NCBI GenBank assembly: GCA_016784425.1
Contig: JADHUQ010000055.1
Coordinates: 1 to 12,649, forward strand
Source of the DNA: Candidatus Delongbacteria bacterium
Lineage (GTDB): Bacteria > CAIWAD01 > BS150m-G50
Length of the DNA stretch: 12,649 bases
Direction of reading: 5' to 3'
The position numbers and the translations under genes are program-made. This document shows, in pieces, positions 1 through 6,154 of the stretch. A model generated the notes under the pieces. That model saw nothing but the letters and a program-made list of their open reading frames with translations. It had not been told where the DNA came from and did no database searches. Numbering within the stretch: position 1 is the first letter of the stretch; every line of letters starts with the position of its first letter.

Positions 1-257
1 ACGGTCAGATCATAGCGTAAAGCCAGTCGTTTGGCCGGTTGGTCGTTGCGATAATCCAGTTTGTAGATCAGCTTCTCCTCATCGCCGTACTTACCCAGCA
101 GTATCTCCAGGTACTCCAGGGCGGGAGTTTCCAGTGGAGCGAAACCGAACCGATTGAAGACATCCCGCAGCAGAGCGATAATGTCCTCACGTTGTATCAT
201 CATCTCCGGCGTCAGGTCACGGGTACCGTTGTAACGACGGGGTTGTATCTTGATCAT
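1..257 (-). CDS. hisS: Histidyl-tRNA synthetase, N-terminal part (runs off left edge)
   Basis: Only the first 85 codons are in the window. HisRS is a class II aminoacyl-tRNA synthetase that charges tRNA-His in the cytoplasm. The visible peptide has the N-terminal RYNGTRDLTPE segment, then FGFAPLETPALE (class II motif 1 region), then LLGKYGDEEKLIYK and, at the very edge, LRYDLTV, where HisRS proteins carry the conserved LRxDLTxPLAR. The start is ATG at 257, preceded by GGAG six bases upstream. The LLGKYGDEEKLIY segment resembles the archaeal/eukaryote-like HisRS branch more than the usual gammaproteobacterial HisS (which begins with an IRGMNDxLP-type segment). This judgement is from memory of the families and is not tested. 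HisZ, the catalytically inactive paralogue, is a less likely alternative and cannot be excluded without the C-terminus. Confidence 0.88.
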   Translation of the reverse strand, partial: MIKIQPRRYNGTRDLTPEMMIQREDIIALLRDVFNRFGFAPLETPALEYLEILLGKYGDEEKLIYKLDYRNDQPAKRLALRYDLT

Positions 258-309
258 GAATGACTCCAGAGTCGTTGGTTGTGCAGGCTGCAGCAGCAGG
301 CCTGTAATA

Positions 310-358
310 CCGATGCTTAGAATTAATCGCCTTTAAAGCGCGGTCAGCAAAGCATCGG
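310..358. repeat. Inverted repeat with nested smaller palindrome
   Basis: Nine bases, CCGATGCTT at 310-318, are repeated in inverted form (AAGCATCGG) at 350-358. Between them lies CGCCTTTAAAGCG (328-340), itself a near-palindrome. As RNA from the minus strand this would form a 9-bp stem with an inner stem in the untranslated leader or promoter region of hisS. No U-run follows, so it is not a canonical terminator. Its role is unknown. Confidence 0.55.
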
Positions 359-363
359 GCCCA

Positions 364-444
364 TAGTATTGCTTCGCAAACCAATCCCTTTAGCGGTCAT
401 TAATGACTGAAGCGTTGCCTGCAGCAACGAAGCAAGCAATACTA
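364..444. repeat. 81-bp imperfect palindromic element containing two inner hairpins
   Basis: TAGTATTGCTTCG (364-376) pairs with CGAAGCAAGCAATACTA (428-444), interrupted only by a 4-base AGCA bulge. Inside are a perfect 12-bp palindrome GTCATTAATGAC (396-407) and a second hairpin, CGTTGC (413-418) with GCAACG (424-429). The whole element can fold as a cruciform or a branched RNA hairpin. It lies in the 250-bp intergenic space between hisS and the patatin gene. It could be a dispersed repeat (REP- or MITE-like), part of a leader RNA, or a binding region. Nothing in the window decides between these. Confidence 0.55.
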
Positions 445-507
445 AAGACAAAATTTGGGGATGTTTCCGGTTGATTCCGAGACGGTTTTTCCGGAAAGTG
501 AGCAGCC

Positions 508-1428
508 TCATTCGCACCCGATCACACAGCGGATTTCATCCAGGTGCCGCATCACACATTGCCGCCCCTCCTCAATCGCCTCCTCCGCCCGGAAAAACTC
601 AAGGAAGCCAATCTGCATCAAGCGGGGCGCCAGTAGAATATCAGGTGGATCGCCGGCGATCCGGTTGCGGGTGATACGGTCCTGGAGGATATGGACCGAA
701 CTGGCGATGGCGTCCAGCAGACCGGGCGGTGTGTCCTTATCACTGTTATTTGCGAACAGGTTACCGGAATATTCCCGCACGGCTTCCCGAATGCGGTTGA
801 CCACCCCCTCGTTCGGTGCCACCGGTTTTAACTCCTTGGCAAAGTGCTTCCCGACGATGTCCCCGTTCAGGTTGACGGCAATTACGATATCAGCACCCAG
901 GGCGCGACAGAGGGTTACCGGCACCGGGTTGACCAGCCCCCCATCCACCAGCCAGCGGTTCTCATTGCGGATGGCGGGGAATAGACCCGGCATGGAGATC
1001 GAAGCCCAGACCGCTTCGATCAACGGACCGCTGGTGAACCAGATCTCCCGTCCGGTCTCCAGGTCAGTGGAGACAGCTCCGAAAGGTCTCGGCAGGGTTT
1101 CAATCATCTCCTGATCTGACGCGACATAATCGTTGAGAAAGGTATGCAGCCGTTCGGTGTTGACAAATCCGTTGAGGGAAGAGTTCAGCTTGATGTACTT
1201 GGCGGTTTCTCTCTTGGTAAGTGAGAGTGCCCACTTCTCAAGTTGTGTCATCACGCCGTTTGCATAGGAGGCGGCAACCAGCGAACCGACCGAGCAGCCA
1301 CAGACGATATCCGTTACTCTCCCCTGGAGCGCCAGCGTTTCGATCACACCGATGTGGGACCAGCCACGCGAAGAGCCGCTGCCCAGGGCCAGTCCCACTT
1401 TCAGCCTGCCACTATTTCCGTCACTCAT
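508..1428 (-). CDS. rssA: Patatin-like phospholipase, RssA/YchK type
   Basis: A 306-residue patatin-fold serine hydrolase, predicted to act on acyl esters of lipids. The oxyanion loop is GSGSSRG (residues 16-22), the nucleophile elbow GCSVG (44-48) gives Ser46, and DGG (162-164) gives the catalytic Asp162, so the Ser-Asp dyad is complete. The length fits the small RssA/NTE-like bacterial proteins, and no signal peptide or membrane segment is seen, suggesting a cytoplasmic protein. ATG at 1428 has AGGAG seven bases upstream. The gene follows atl by 63 bp with no obvious terminator, so it may be the last gene of the CYTH-VOC-alkA-atl run. It ends with TGA. The true substrate is unknown; in E. 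coli rssA is named for its position next to rssB, and no such neighbour is seen here. Confidence 0.88.
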   Translation of the reverse strand: MSDGNSGRLKVGLALGSGSSRGWSHIGVIETLALQGRVTDIVCGCSVGSLVAASYANGVMTQLEKWALSLTKRETAKYIKLNSSLNGFVNTERLHTFLNDYVASDQEMIETLPRPFGAVSTDLETGREIWFTSGPLIEAVWASISMPGLFPAIRNENRWLVDGGLVNPVPVTLCRALGADIVIAVNLNGDIVGKHFAKELKPVAPNEGVVNRIREAVREYSGNLFANNSDKDTPPGLLDAIASSVHILQDRITRNRIAGDPPDILLAPRLMQIGFLEFFRAEEAIEEGRQCVMRHLDEIRCVIGCE

Positions 1429-1491
1429 CTTCTGTCTCCTGGCCCATCGCGGGTCATCTATATCCTTTTTCCCAAAACCCGCTGCAGCAGG

Positions 1492-1809
1492 CTACCGCCC
1501 GGTGCACTTCCAGTGGAACTGTTCCAGGTTGATCCGATCAGCCTGATCGAACACAACCCCCTCCTGCTCGAGCAGCTGTTTCTGCAGTTCATAACCACCA
1601 AAGCGGGGGAGGGATATCTGACCATCACGGTTGACAACCCGGTGCCAGGGAAGCTGCCCCTTGTCGGAACAGGAGTGCAGTATCCGTGCTACCTGACGTG
1701 CCGCCCGGGGATTACCGGCCGCCAGAGCGATTGAACCGTAGGTGGCTACCCTGCCGGAGGGGATACGGCTGATCAGATCCATTACCATGGTAGTAAAAGC
1801 AGTCGGCAT
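1492..1809 (-). CDS. atl: Alkyltransferase-like protein (ATL), MGMT homologue with Trp in place of the active Cys
   Basis: A 105-residue protein matching the C-terminal DNA-binding half of O6-methylguanine-DNA methyltransferase. The active-site motif PCHRV is replaced by PWHRV (residues 54-58), so the acceptor cysteine is Trp55. This substitution defines ATL proteins (E. coli YbaZ, S. pombe Atl1), which bind O6-alkylguanine, flip it out and hand the lesion to nucleotide excision repair without transferring the alkyl group. The upstream segment GRVATYGSIALAAG with AARQVAR carries the helix-turn-helix region. ATG at 1809 has GAGGAG just upstream (spacer CTG; a purine-rich site). It starts 13 bp after the end of the AlkA-type gene, forming a tight alkylation-repair pair. 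The stop is TAG, which shows that TAG works as a terminator in this genome. Confidence 0.92.
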   Translation of the reverse strand: MPTAFTTMVMDLISRIPSGRVATYGSIALAAGNPRAARQVARILHSCSDKGQLPWHRVVNRDGQISLPRFGGYELQKQLLEQEGVVFDQADRINLEQFHWKCTGR

Positions 1810-1822
1810 CAGCTCCTCAAGA

Positions 1823-2455
1823 CTAGCGGTCAGCGGTATTCCTGTTCAAGTAGTATTGCCACAACAACCTGGCGGCAACTGCTCGATATGGTCGCCAGGC
1901 TTGTGTCACCTCTTCACACTGCTCAGGACTGGAGTTTTCACCGAGTAGTTTCAGCTCCCGCATAGCTGTTACCAGAGCCAGGTCCCCCCGTGGCCAGACA
2001 TCCGGTCGTTTCAACGCCATCAGCAGGTAGATCTGGGCGGTCCAGGGGCCAATCCCGATGATAGAGGTCAGCTTGACCATAACTGTGGTATCCTCCTCCC
2101 TTTTCAATCCCGCTATGTCAAGTTTGCCCTCAAGAATCGCAGATGCCAGGTTGACACAATAGGCAGCTTTCTGTCGAGTGAGACCCAGCTGACGCAGGTG
2201 TGGCACACCGGCTGCCAGCAGTCGTTCAGGTGTCAGCCTGCCCAGGTCATCGACCAGGCGTCGATATGCTGTCCGGGCCGAGGCCAGCGATACCTGCTGC
2301 TCCAGAATGATACGCACCAGGGTAGCCAGCCCCGGTCGCCGCCCCCACAAAGGTGGTACACCATGATCCCGCAGAAGTGCTGCCAGCAGCGGATCCCGCT
2401 CCGCCAGCCAGCGGGCTGCCTGTGGCAGGGTCTTCACGGTAAGTTCTGTAGTCAT
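1823..2455 (-). CDS. alkA: DNA-3-methyladenine glycosylase, AlkA/HhH-GPD family
   Basis: A 210-residue HhH-GPD glycosylase that removes alkylated bases (3-methyladenine and related lesions), leaving abasic sites for base excision repair. The helix-hairpin-helix is LTSIIGIGPWTAQ (about residues 129-141), and the catalytic aspartate is Asp158 in PRGDLAL, at the expected distance behind the hairpin. The earlier LEQQVS (51-56) matches the conserved QQ(I/V)S segment of this family. The protein lacks the N-terminal domain of E. coli AlkA, so it resembles the shorter 'DNA-3-methyladenine glycosylase 2' proteins. No iron-sulfur cysteine cluster is present, which argues against MutY or EndoIII. ATG at 2455 has only a weak GGTG upstream. 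The gene ends in TAG 13 bp before atl, suggesting co-transcription and joint handling of N- and O-alkyl damage. Confidence 0.88.
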   Translation of the reverse strand: MTTELTVKTLPQAARWLAERDPLLAALLRDHGVPPLWGRRPGLATLVRIILEQQVSLASARTAYRRLVDDLGRLTPERLLAAGVPHLRQLGLTRQKAAYCVNLASAILEGKLDIAGLKREEDTTVMVKLTSIIGIGPWTAQIYLLMALKRPDVWPRGDLALVTAMRELKLLGENSSPEQCEEVTQAWRPYRAVAARLLWQYYLNRNTADR

Positions 2456-2504
2456 TGGTCACCATCTTGCGGCAGAAACAAACCACTGCTTTCATCAGGG
2501 CAGT

Positions 2505-2864
2505 CTAATGAGAAGACCACAATTCTATTCTGTTGCCATTGGGATCTTTAAAAAGGGCACAGAAACCAAGTTCTTCGCCAAGATTATACTTCTCCCGGAT
2601 AATCTCACCCCCGGCAGCCTATATCTCTCGCAGGACTGCCGTGATCTCCTCTACGGTGATTGAAAAACGGATACCATCATCAGACACCGGACGATTTTTC
2701 ATCAGACCGCCATGGAGGTTGCCCGCCTGAAATACCCAGTAGTCGGAACTGAACCGGCTGATTTGCCAGCCGAACACTGTGGAGTAGAATGCGCCCGCCC
2801 GCTCCAGGTCTGGCGCCGGGATTTCCAGCCACTCGACTTTACAGGGACTGGGTTCCAGACTCAT
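2505..2864 (-). pseudogene. VOC (glyoxalase/bleomycin-resistance) family protein interrupted by an in-frame TAG
   Basis: The frame from ATG 2864 encodes 81 residues of a VOC-fold protein: VEWLEIPAPDLERAGAFY followed by VFGWQI are typical of the first beta-alpha-beta-beta-beta unit. Codon 82 is TAG (2619-2621). Beyond it the same frame stays open for 37 codons and ends in TAG at 2505-2507. That tail contains GFCALFKDPNGNRIELW, the standard VOC C-terminal strand with the Glu metal ligand. The complete 119-residue product would be of normal VOC length, so a single nonsense change (GAG, AAG or CAG to TAG fits the local consensus) splits the gene. The start overlaps the CYTH stop by ATGA and has AAGGAG seven bases upstream, so translation would still begin. 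A sequencing error is the main alternative. The truncated product lacks the C-terminal metal ligand and is probably inactive. Confidence 0.82.
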
Positions 2865-3439
2865 AACACTTCTCCTTGTTTACCCCGGGGACCCTGGAGC
2901 TGATCCTGCGGCAACGCAGGTAGTTGTTTCGCAACATCCAACAGATCGATATAGGAGTATTTGACCAACTGCTCCGGTGCAATCTCAAGTTTCGTCATCA
3001 GTGCTGTGGCGGTTGCTGCACCCGTTTCCTCACTCTGGTCGGAATGCAGCACTACCTCCAGTTCGATGAAATCACCCAGCCCCTCTACCCGGTCGAGGTG
3101 GATACGGGTTTGTCCCTGCAGGAAGAGGGTACGGGTCTTGCTGATTACACCCCGCACCCCGAGGGCGGCAATCAGTGCAGCCTTGACAGCTGCAGGGTCA
3201 GTCAATGGAATCCGGTGATAATGGGATGGCACAGGTGTGCTGGTGTCCTCCCTGGCGTATTGAATCAGTTCACAGCTTCCGTCCGTGAACTCCCGTAATT
3301 TCAGACGCCCCCGGTTTACCCGAAAATAAGTATCCACCTGGGAAATCTGCTGCGGTTGCAGGTCACACAGCTGCTCTACCAGGCGATACTGTCGTCCGAA
3401 ATCGTGAAGATGTGCTTTCAGCTCTATGTTGCAGGCCAT
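2861..3439 (-). CDS. CYTH-domain protein, class IV adenylate cyclase-like
   Basis: A 192-residue CYTH (CyaB/thiamine triphosphatase) tunnel-fold protein. CYTH enzymes bind triphosphates and divalent metals; members are class IV adenylate cyclases, thiamine triphosphatases or tripolyphosphatases. The N-terminal signature NIELK (residues 4-8) corresponds to the ExExK motif with Asn at the first position, a form common in the bacterial CyaB-like subgroup. GRLKLRE (44-50) supplies basic residues, and RIHLDRVEGLGDFIELE (112-128) holds the conserved Asp and the ELE metal-binding strand. I cannot assign the reaction from sequence alone. ATG at 3439 lacks a strong Shine-Dalgarno sequence. The gene lies 31 bp after msrBA and overlaps the VOC start by four bases (ATGA), so those two are translationally coupled. 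Confidence 0.82.
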   Translation of the reverse strand: MACNIELKAHLHDFGRQYRLVEQLCDLQPQQISQVDTYFRVNRGRLKLREFTDGSCELIQYAREDTSTPVPSHYHRIPLTDPAAVKAALIAALGVRGVISKTRTLFLQGQTRIHLDRVEGLGDFIELEVVLHSDQSEETGAATATALMTKLEIAPEQLVKYSYIDLLDVAKQLPALPQDQLQGPRGKQGEVL

Positions 3440-3470
3440 GGTAAATTATCAATCTTGAACTGGATGCAGC

Positions 3471-4472
3471 TCAGAAGCGTTTGGTATAGACATGACAGTA
3501 GGGCTGCTTTCCGGTAACCTGGTAATAGTCCTGATGGTAGGATTCCGCCTCCCAGAAATCTGTGGCGGGGTGAAGTTGGGTGGCAATCTCATATCCCTTG
3601 CCGCGGAGCAGACTGATCAGCTTATTCGCGGTCTTTCTCTGTTCTTCATCCTGGTAGAAAATCGCAGAGCGATACTGTGTGCCGATATCCGGCCCCTGGC
3701 GGTCGACCTGGGTCGGGTCGTGTATCTCAAAGAAGAGACGGGCAAGTTGTTCAAAACTGGTGAGGGTTGGATCGAAAGTAACTTCCAGTGCTTCAGCGTG
3801 ACCGGTGGTTCCGGAACTGACCTGTCCATACTCCGGGTGCTCCAGATCGCCACCGATATAGCCTACCCGGGTGGTCAGAACCCCCTCAACCTGTTCGAAG
3901 TAGTACTCCACACCCCAGAAACAACCACCGGCAAAAACAGCAGTCTGCGGTTGCGGAGCCTTGGCAGGCAGGAAGTCCATCGAGATTGAGTTTACGCAGT
4001 AACGGGTGTTTTTATCAGTCAACTGTTCACCGTTAAATACATGACCCAGATGGGCGCCACATTTGTTGCAGAGGATCTCAGTGCGCTGGCCGTCGGCATC
4101 CGGCTGGTTTAAAACCGCTCCCGGGATCGCGTCGTCAAAACTGGGCCACCCGCAATGTGAATCGAATTTATCGCCGGAGACATACAAAGGGGTACTACAC
4201 CGTTTGCAGATATAAGTCCCCTCCTCCTGATAGTCATTATAGACACCGCTGAAAGGCGCTTCAGTGCCCTTATGCAGGATTACCCGCTCCTCCTCCGGTG
4301 TCAGTTCCCGATACTTCATATCATGCTCCTGTTGTGCCTGCAGCTGGTCCAGGGTTGCGATTGCAACCAGTGTCAGCAGCGTAATCAGCATCCACGGCAG
4401 TTGCCTCCGGGTTAGTCTCCGTTTCTCACCGCCGACCTTTGCGATGTCAGGTTGTGGTGTCATCCTTTTCAT
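3471..4472 (-). CDS. msrBA: Bifunctional peptide methionine sulfoxide reductase, MsrB-MsrA fusion with N-terminal membrane/signal segment
   Basis: It reduces both diastereomers of methionine sulfoxide: the MsrB domain acts on the R form, the MsrA domain on the S form. Numbering from ATG 4472 (333 residues), a hydrophobic stretch spans about 26-42. The MsrB domain follows with zinc cysteines CKRC (89-92) and CNKC (135-138) and catalytic Cys159 in RYCVNS. The MsrA domain has GGCFWG with catalytic Cys184. I chose 4472 over an in-frame ATG at 4484 because GGAGG (4478-4482) sits five bases before it and would lie inside the coding region of the longer form. A twin-arginine pair in TRRQLPW just before the hydrophobic segment loosely resembles a Tat signal, so the enzyme probably works in the periplasm. 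Domain order B-A is the reverse of the more familiar A-B fusions. It ends 31 bp before the CYTH gene. Confidence 0.93.
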   Translation of the reverse strand: MKRMTPQPDIAKVGGEKRRLTRRQLPWMLITLLTLVAIATLDQLQAQQEHDMKYRELTPEEERVILHKGTEAPFSGVYNDYQEEGTYICKRCSTPLYVSGDKFDSHCGWPSFDDAIPGAVLNQPDADGQRTEILCNKCGAHLGHVFNGEQLTDKNTRYCVNSISMDFLPAKAPQPQTAVFAGGCFWGVEYYFEQVEGVLTTRVGYIGGDLEHPEYGQVSSGTTGHAEALEVTFDPTLTSFEQLARLFFEIHDPTQVDRQGPDIGTQYRSAIFYQDEEQRKTANKLISLLRGKGYEIATQLHPATDFWEAESYHQDYYQVTGKQPYCHVYTKRF

Positions 4473-4547
4473 CTTTACCTCCATCCCGTGAAGCTTGCCT
4501 CAGACAATATCATCATGCTCTGGAGGATTTCATGTTTCAGTCTTTTC

Positions 4548-4802
4548 TTACTCAGGTTCATCCTGTTTATCATTCAGTTCACCTGCCTGATTTACCCGTT
4601 CGAGCAGCTCCAGGATCTGCTCCCTGAACTGAATAGGAGCGTCCACATGTCCCCACCCTTTTGTACCCTGGAAGAGACCGTTCAGGGCGGAGTCATGATA
4701 ACTGCGCATACGATGCGGGATCCCAGCTTCCTCCAGCAGGGAGGCGAGAATCTGTGCCTGAACCTCATTATCCAGGACGACAATTTTACTGAAGCTGTCC
4801 AT
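4548..4802 (-). CDS. DUF2007-like small protein (putative signal-transducing protein)
   Basis: An 84-residue soluble protein. KIVVLDNEVQAQILASLLEEAGIPHR is the characteristic beginning of DUF2007-type proteins, whose fold resembles ferredoxin-like/PII-like sensors, but no member that I can name has a proven function. It is followed by GLFQGTKGWGHVDAP and a helix, QILELLERV. The frame extends upstream to a GTG at 4850, but the conserved region begins right after ATG 4802, which has GGGGA eight bases upstream, so I take 4802. The C-terminus is acidic (NDKQDEPE). It lies 104 bp downstream of the 2TM gene and 75 bp before the msrBA start. No regulatory signal is evident. Confidence 0.72.
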   Translation of the reverse strand: MDSFSKIVVLDNEVQAQILASLLEEAGIPHRMRSYHDSALNGLFQGTKGWGHVDAPIQFREQILELLERVNQAGELNDKQDEPE

Positions 4803-4906
4803 ATGTCTGTCCCCGTATATGATTTCATGTCGTGAGATACAGCAGCGCACTCAATTCTGGTCACGAAGATAAATGGCTCCTGCCGGATACACAGTGGAAG
4901 AGCTGA

Positions 4907-5203
4907 TTACATCGGGAGGTCGCTGCCACCTCTTCCCTCCTCCTCCATCAACTCCCTGGCTTTCTGCTCCCGCCATTCGCTACCCCAGAATTTAGTACCA
5001 CCGAATACGGAAACCCCATGCAGGGCCAGACCGAGTCCCCAACCGGCCAGCGACCAGAATACCCATAGGTAGGAGGGTGAGGTCCAAAGGTTGATTATCA
5101 GCAGAAAGGCATTTACAATCACATAGGTAGAGACATGCTGATAAAATTCGCCCAGCTCTTCTGCCCGTTTACGTGCCCGTTCGTAGCGGGATTGCTCTTC
5201 CAT
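4907..5203 (-). CDS. 2TM domain-containing small membrane protein
   Basis: A 98-residue protein matching the 2TM domain family. A charged amphipathic N-terminus (YERARKRAEELGEFYQHV) leads into two membrane helices, roughly residues 24-40 (STYVIVNAFLLIINLW) and 45-64 (YLWVFWSLAGWGLGLALHG). FGGTKFWGSEWREQKARELMEEE then forms a cytoplasmic tail. In other proteins this domain occurs alone or fused to LytTR or histidine-kinase domains; its biochemical role is unknown. ATG at 5203 has GGGAGG four bases upstream. The gene is preceded by a broken methyltransferase leader ORF and followed by the DUF2007-like gene. Confidence 0.82.
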   Translation of the reverse strand: MEEQSRYERARKRAEELGEFYQHVSTYVIVNAFLLIINLWTSPSYLWVFWSLAGWGLGLALHGVSVFGGTKFWGSEWREQKARELMEEEGRGGSDLPM

Positions 5204-5252
5204 TATTCCTCCCGTTCAGTTACTTCCGCCTGGTTGGAAGCAGTCGTCATAT

Positions 5253-5333
5253 TTAACTCTCCACGGATTCATGGTATTCCACCGCCCGGGCGGAGTAATA
5301 TCTGGCAACGGCAGCTGTTGTGGACATCTGCAT
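5253..5333 (-). pseudogene. Remnant of a class I SAM-dependent methyltransferase N-terminus
   Basis: A 26-codon frame, ATG 5333 to TAA 5253, has GGAG four to five bases upstream, a good ribosome binding site. Its peptide includes VARYYSARAVEYHESVE, which resembles the first helix of many class I methyltransferases (YYxxRAxEYxxxY pattern). The SAM-binding glycine-rich loop and everything after it are missing. Only 49 bp separate the stop from the 2TM start, so the rest of the gene is not nearby. A perfect 12-bp palindrome CCGCCCGGGCGG (5282-5293), with AT-rich arms from 5275 to 5300, lies inside the frame and may mark the position of rearrangement or act as a hairpin. The homology rests on a short motif. 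A genuine 26-residue leader peptide is the alternative. Confidence 0.5.
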
Positions 5334-5422
5334 TTTCTCTCCGGGGAAATCCGCGGTCAAAGTTACCACCTGTCAGATTCAGTCGCAACGGTGACAGTAA
5401 CAGTTGGAACCGGCTCTCACAC

Positions 5423-6112
5423 TCAGCTGAGCGCCGCTGTCAGCGCCGCCTTTGCCAGGATGCGGGTCGAATCGAGTACCGGCAGGGGGCAATCGGCCGG
5501 ATCAACCAGAAGTGGCAATTCGGTACAACCGAGGACTACTGCTTCACACCCCCGTTGCCTGAGCTGCTGAATTACCTGGTTGAGATAAAGCCTGGACTGT
5601 TCACTGCAGATGCCGTTGACCAGTTCCTTAAATATGATCCTGTCAATCCTCCGCCGATCAGCTGGTAGTGGCAGCTCGCAATCGAGCTGGAACTTCGCCG
5701 CTGCTGCAGGGTAAACCGGTCCCTCCATCAGGTAGTTGGTACCGGTCACGGCGAGTCTGGTGCATCCCATTTCCTCTGCCTGCCGGGCAACCTCCTCGGC
5801 GATATGCAGCCAGGGCAGCGGAGAGGTGGCCGCTACAAGTTCAAACGCCTGGTGGACCGTGTTGTCGGGACAGATGGCGATCTCTGCACCGCAGGAGTGG
5901 AGTTTGCGTGTTGACGAGATCATAAGACCCGCGACCTGCTCCCAGTCACCGGCGTGGATCGCCTTCATGTACCGTGCCAGGGGATAGGTATGCATCGTGA
6001 TTTCCGGGTGCTGATGTTCACCCAGGCGGGCGGCGGCCAGCTGACAGATTGTCCGGTAGCAAAGTGCCGCACCCTCAGCGCTGCAAGCTACGATACCAAT
6101 ATGTTTCGCCAT
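5423..6112 (-). CDS. Aspartate/glutamate racemase family protein
   Basis: A 229-residue cofactor-independent two-cysteine racemase fold (Asp/Glu/hydantoin racemase superfamily). The two catalytic cysteines are both present: Cys81 in AICPDNTVHQ and Cys196 in VLGCTELPLL. The N-terminus MAKHIGIVACSAEGAALCYRTI aligns with the IGIIGGMSPEAT start of aspartate racemases, with the GGM replaced by ACS. It probably interconverts L- and D-amino acids such as Asp or Glu, or related dicarboxylic substrates, but the CPDNT variant of the first motif makes the substrate uncertain. Strictly, cell-wall D-Glu racemase MurI has a different pattern (PCNTA). ATG at 6112 has AGGAGG four bases upstream. It lies 41 bp after the epimerase, so the two may be co-transcribed. 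Confidence 0.85.
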   Translation of the reverse strand: MAKHIGIVACSAEGAALCYRTICQLAAARLGEHQHPEITMHTYPLARYMKAIHAGDWEQVAGLMISSTRKLHSCGAEIAICPDNTVHQAFELVAATSPLPWLHIAEEVARQAEEMGCTRLAVTGTNYLMEGPVYPAAAAKFQLDCELPLPADRRRIDRIIFKELVNGICSEQSRLYLNQVIQQLRQRGCEAVVLGCTELPLLVDPADCPLPVLDSTRILAKAALTAALS

Positions 6113-6125
6113 TTTTCCTCCTTAT

Positions 6126-6154
6126 GCCCTTCAGCAGTTTGCCCTTCAGCAGTT
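6126..6154. repeat. 15-bp tandem duplication in the epimerase-racemase spacer
   Basis: GCCCTTCAGCAGTT occurs at 6126-6139 and again at 6141-6154, giving two 15-base units with one mismatch in the linking base. A third partial TCAGCA follows. It touches the epimerase stop codon and stops just before the racemase ribosome binding site, so it changes only the spacer length. It is probably a slippage duplication. Confidence 0.75.

Noticed and set aside
364..444. attC-like integron recombination site
   Set aside because: The element is palindromic and of suitable length, but the ends lack the RYYYAAC and GTTRRRY core sites and no integrase or cassette array is present.
464..497. TTTCCGG/CCGGAAA hairpin as terminator of the patatin gene
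   Set aside because: The 7-bp stem has a 20-base loop and no U-run after it on the minus strand.
455..1114. Long open plus-strand frame
   Set aside because: It lies antisense to the patatin gene, has low-complexity Arg/Ser-rich composition and no ribosome binding site; the minus-strand protein has all catalytic motifs.
2619..2621. TAG as a sense codon (for example pyrrolysine) in the VOC gene
   Set aside because: Both alkA (1823-1825) and atl (1492-1494) end in TAG at normal family lengths, so TAG is a stop here; no Pyl machinery is in view.
4803..4850. Longer DUF2007-like protein starting at 4850
   Set aside because: The codon is GTG without a good ribosome binding site, and the extra residues are not part of the family; ATG 4802 fits better.
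5203..5250. 15-residue frame MTTASNQAEVTEREE ending TAATG at the 2TM start
   Set aside because: It has a plausible ribosome binding site and stop-start overlap, but it is too short and unsupported by homology to call a gene; noted as a possible leader peptide only.
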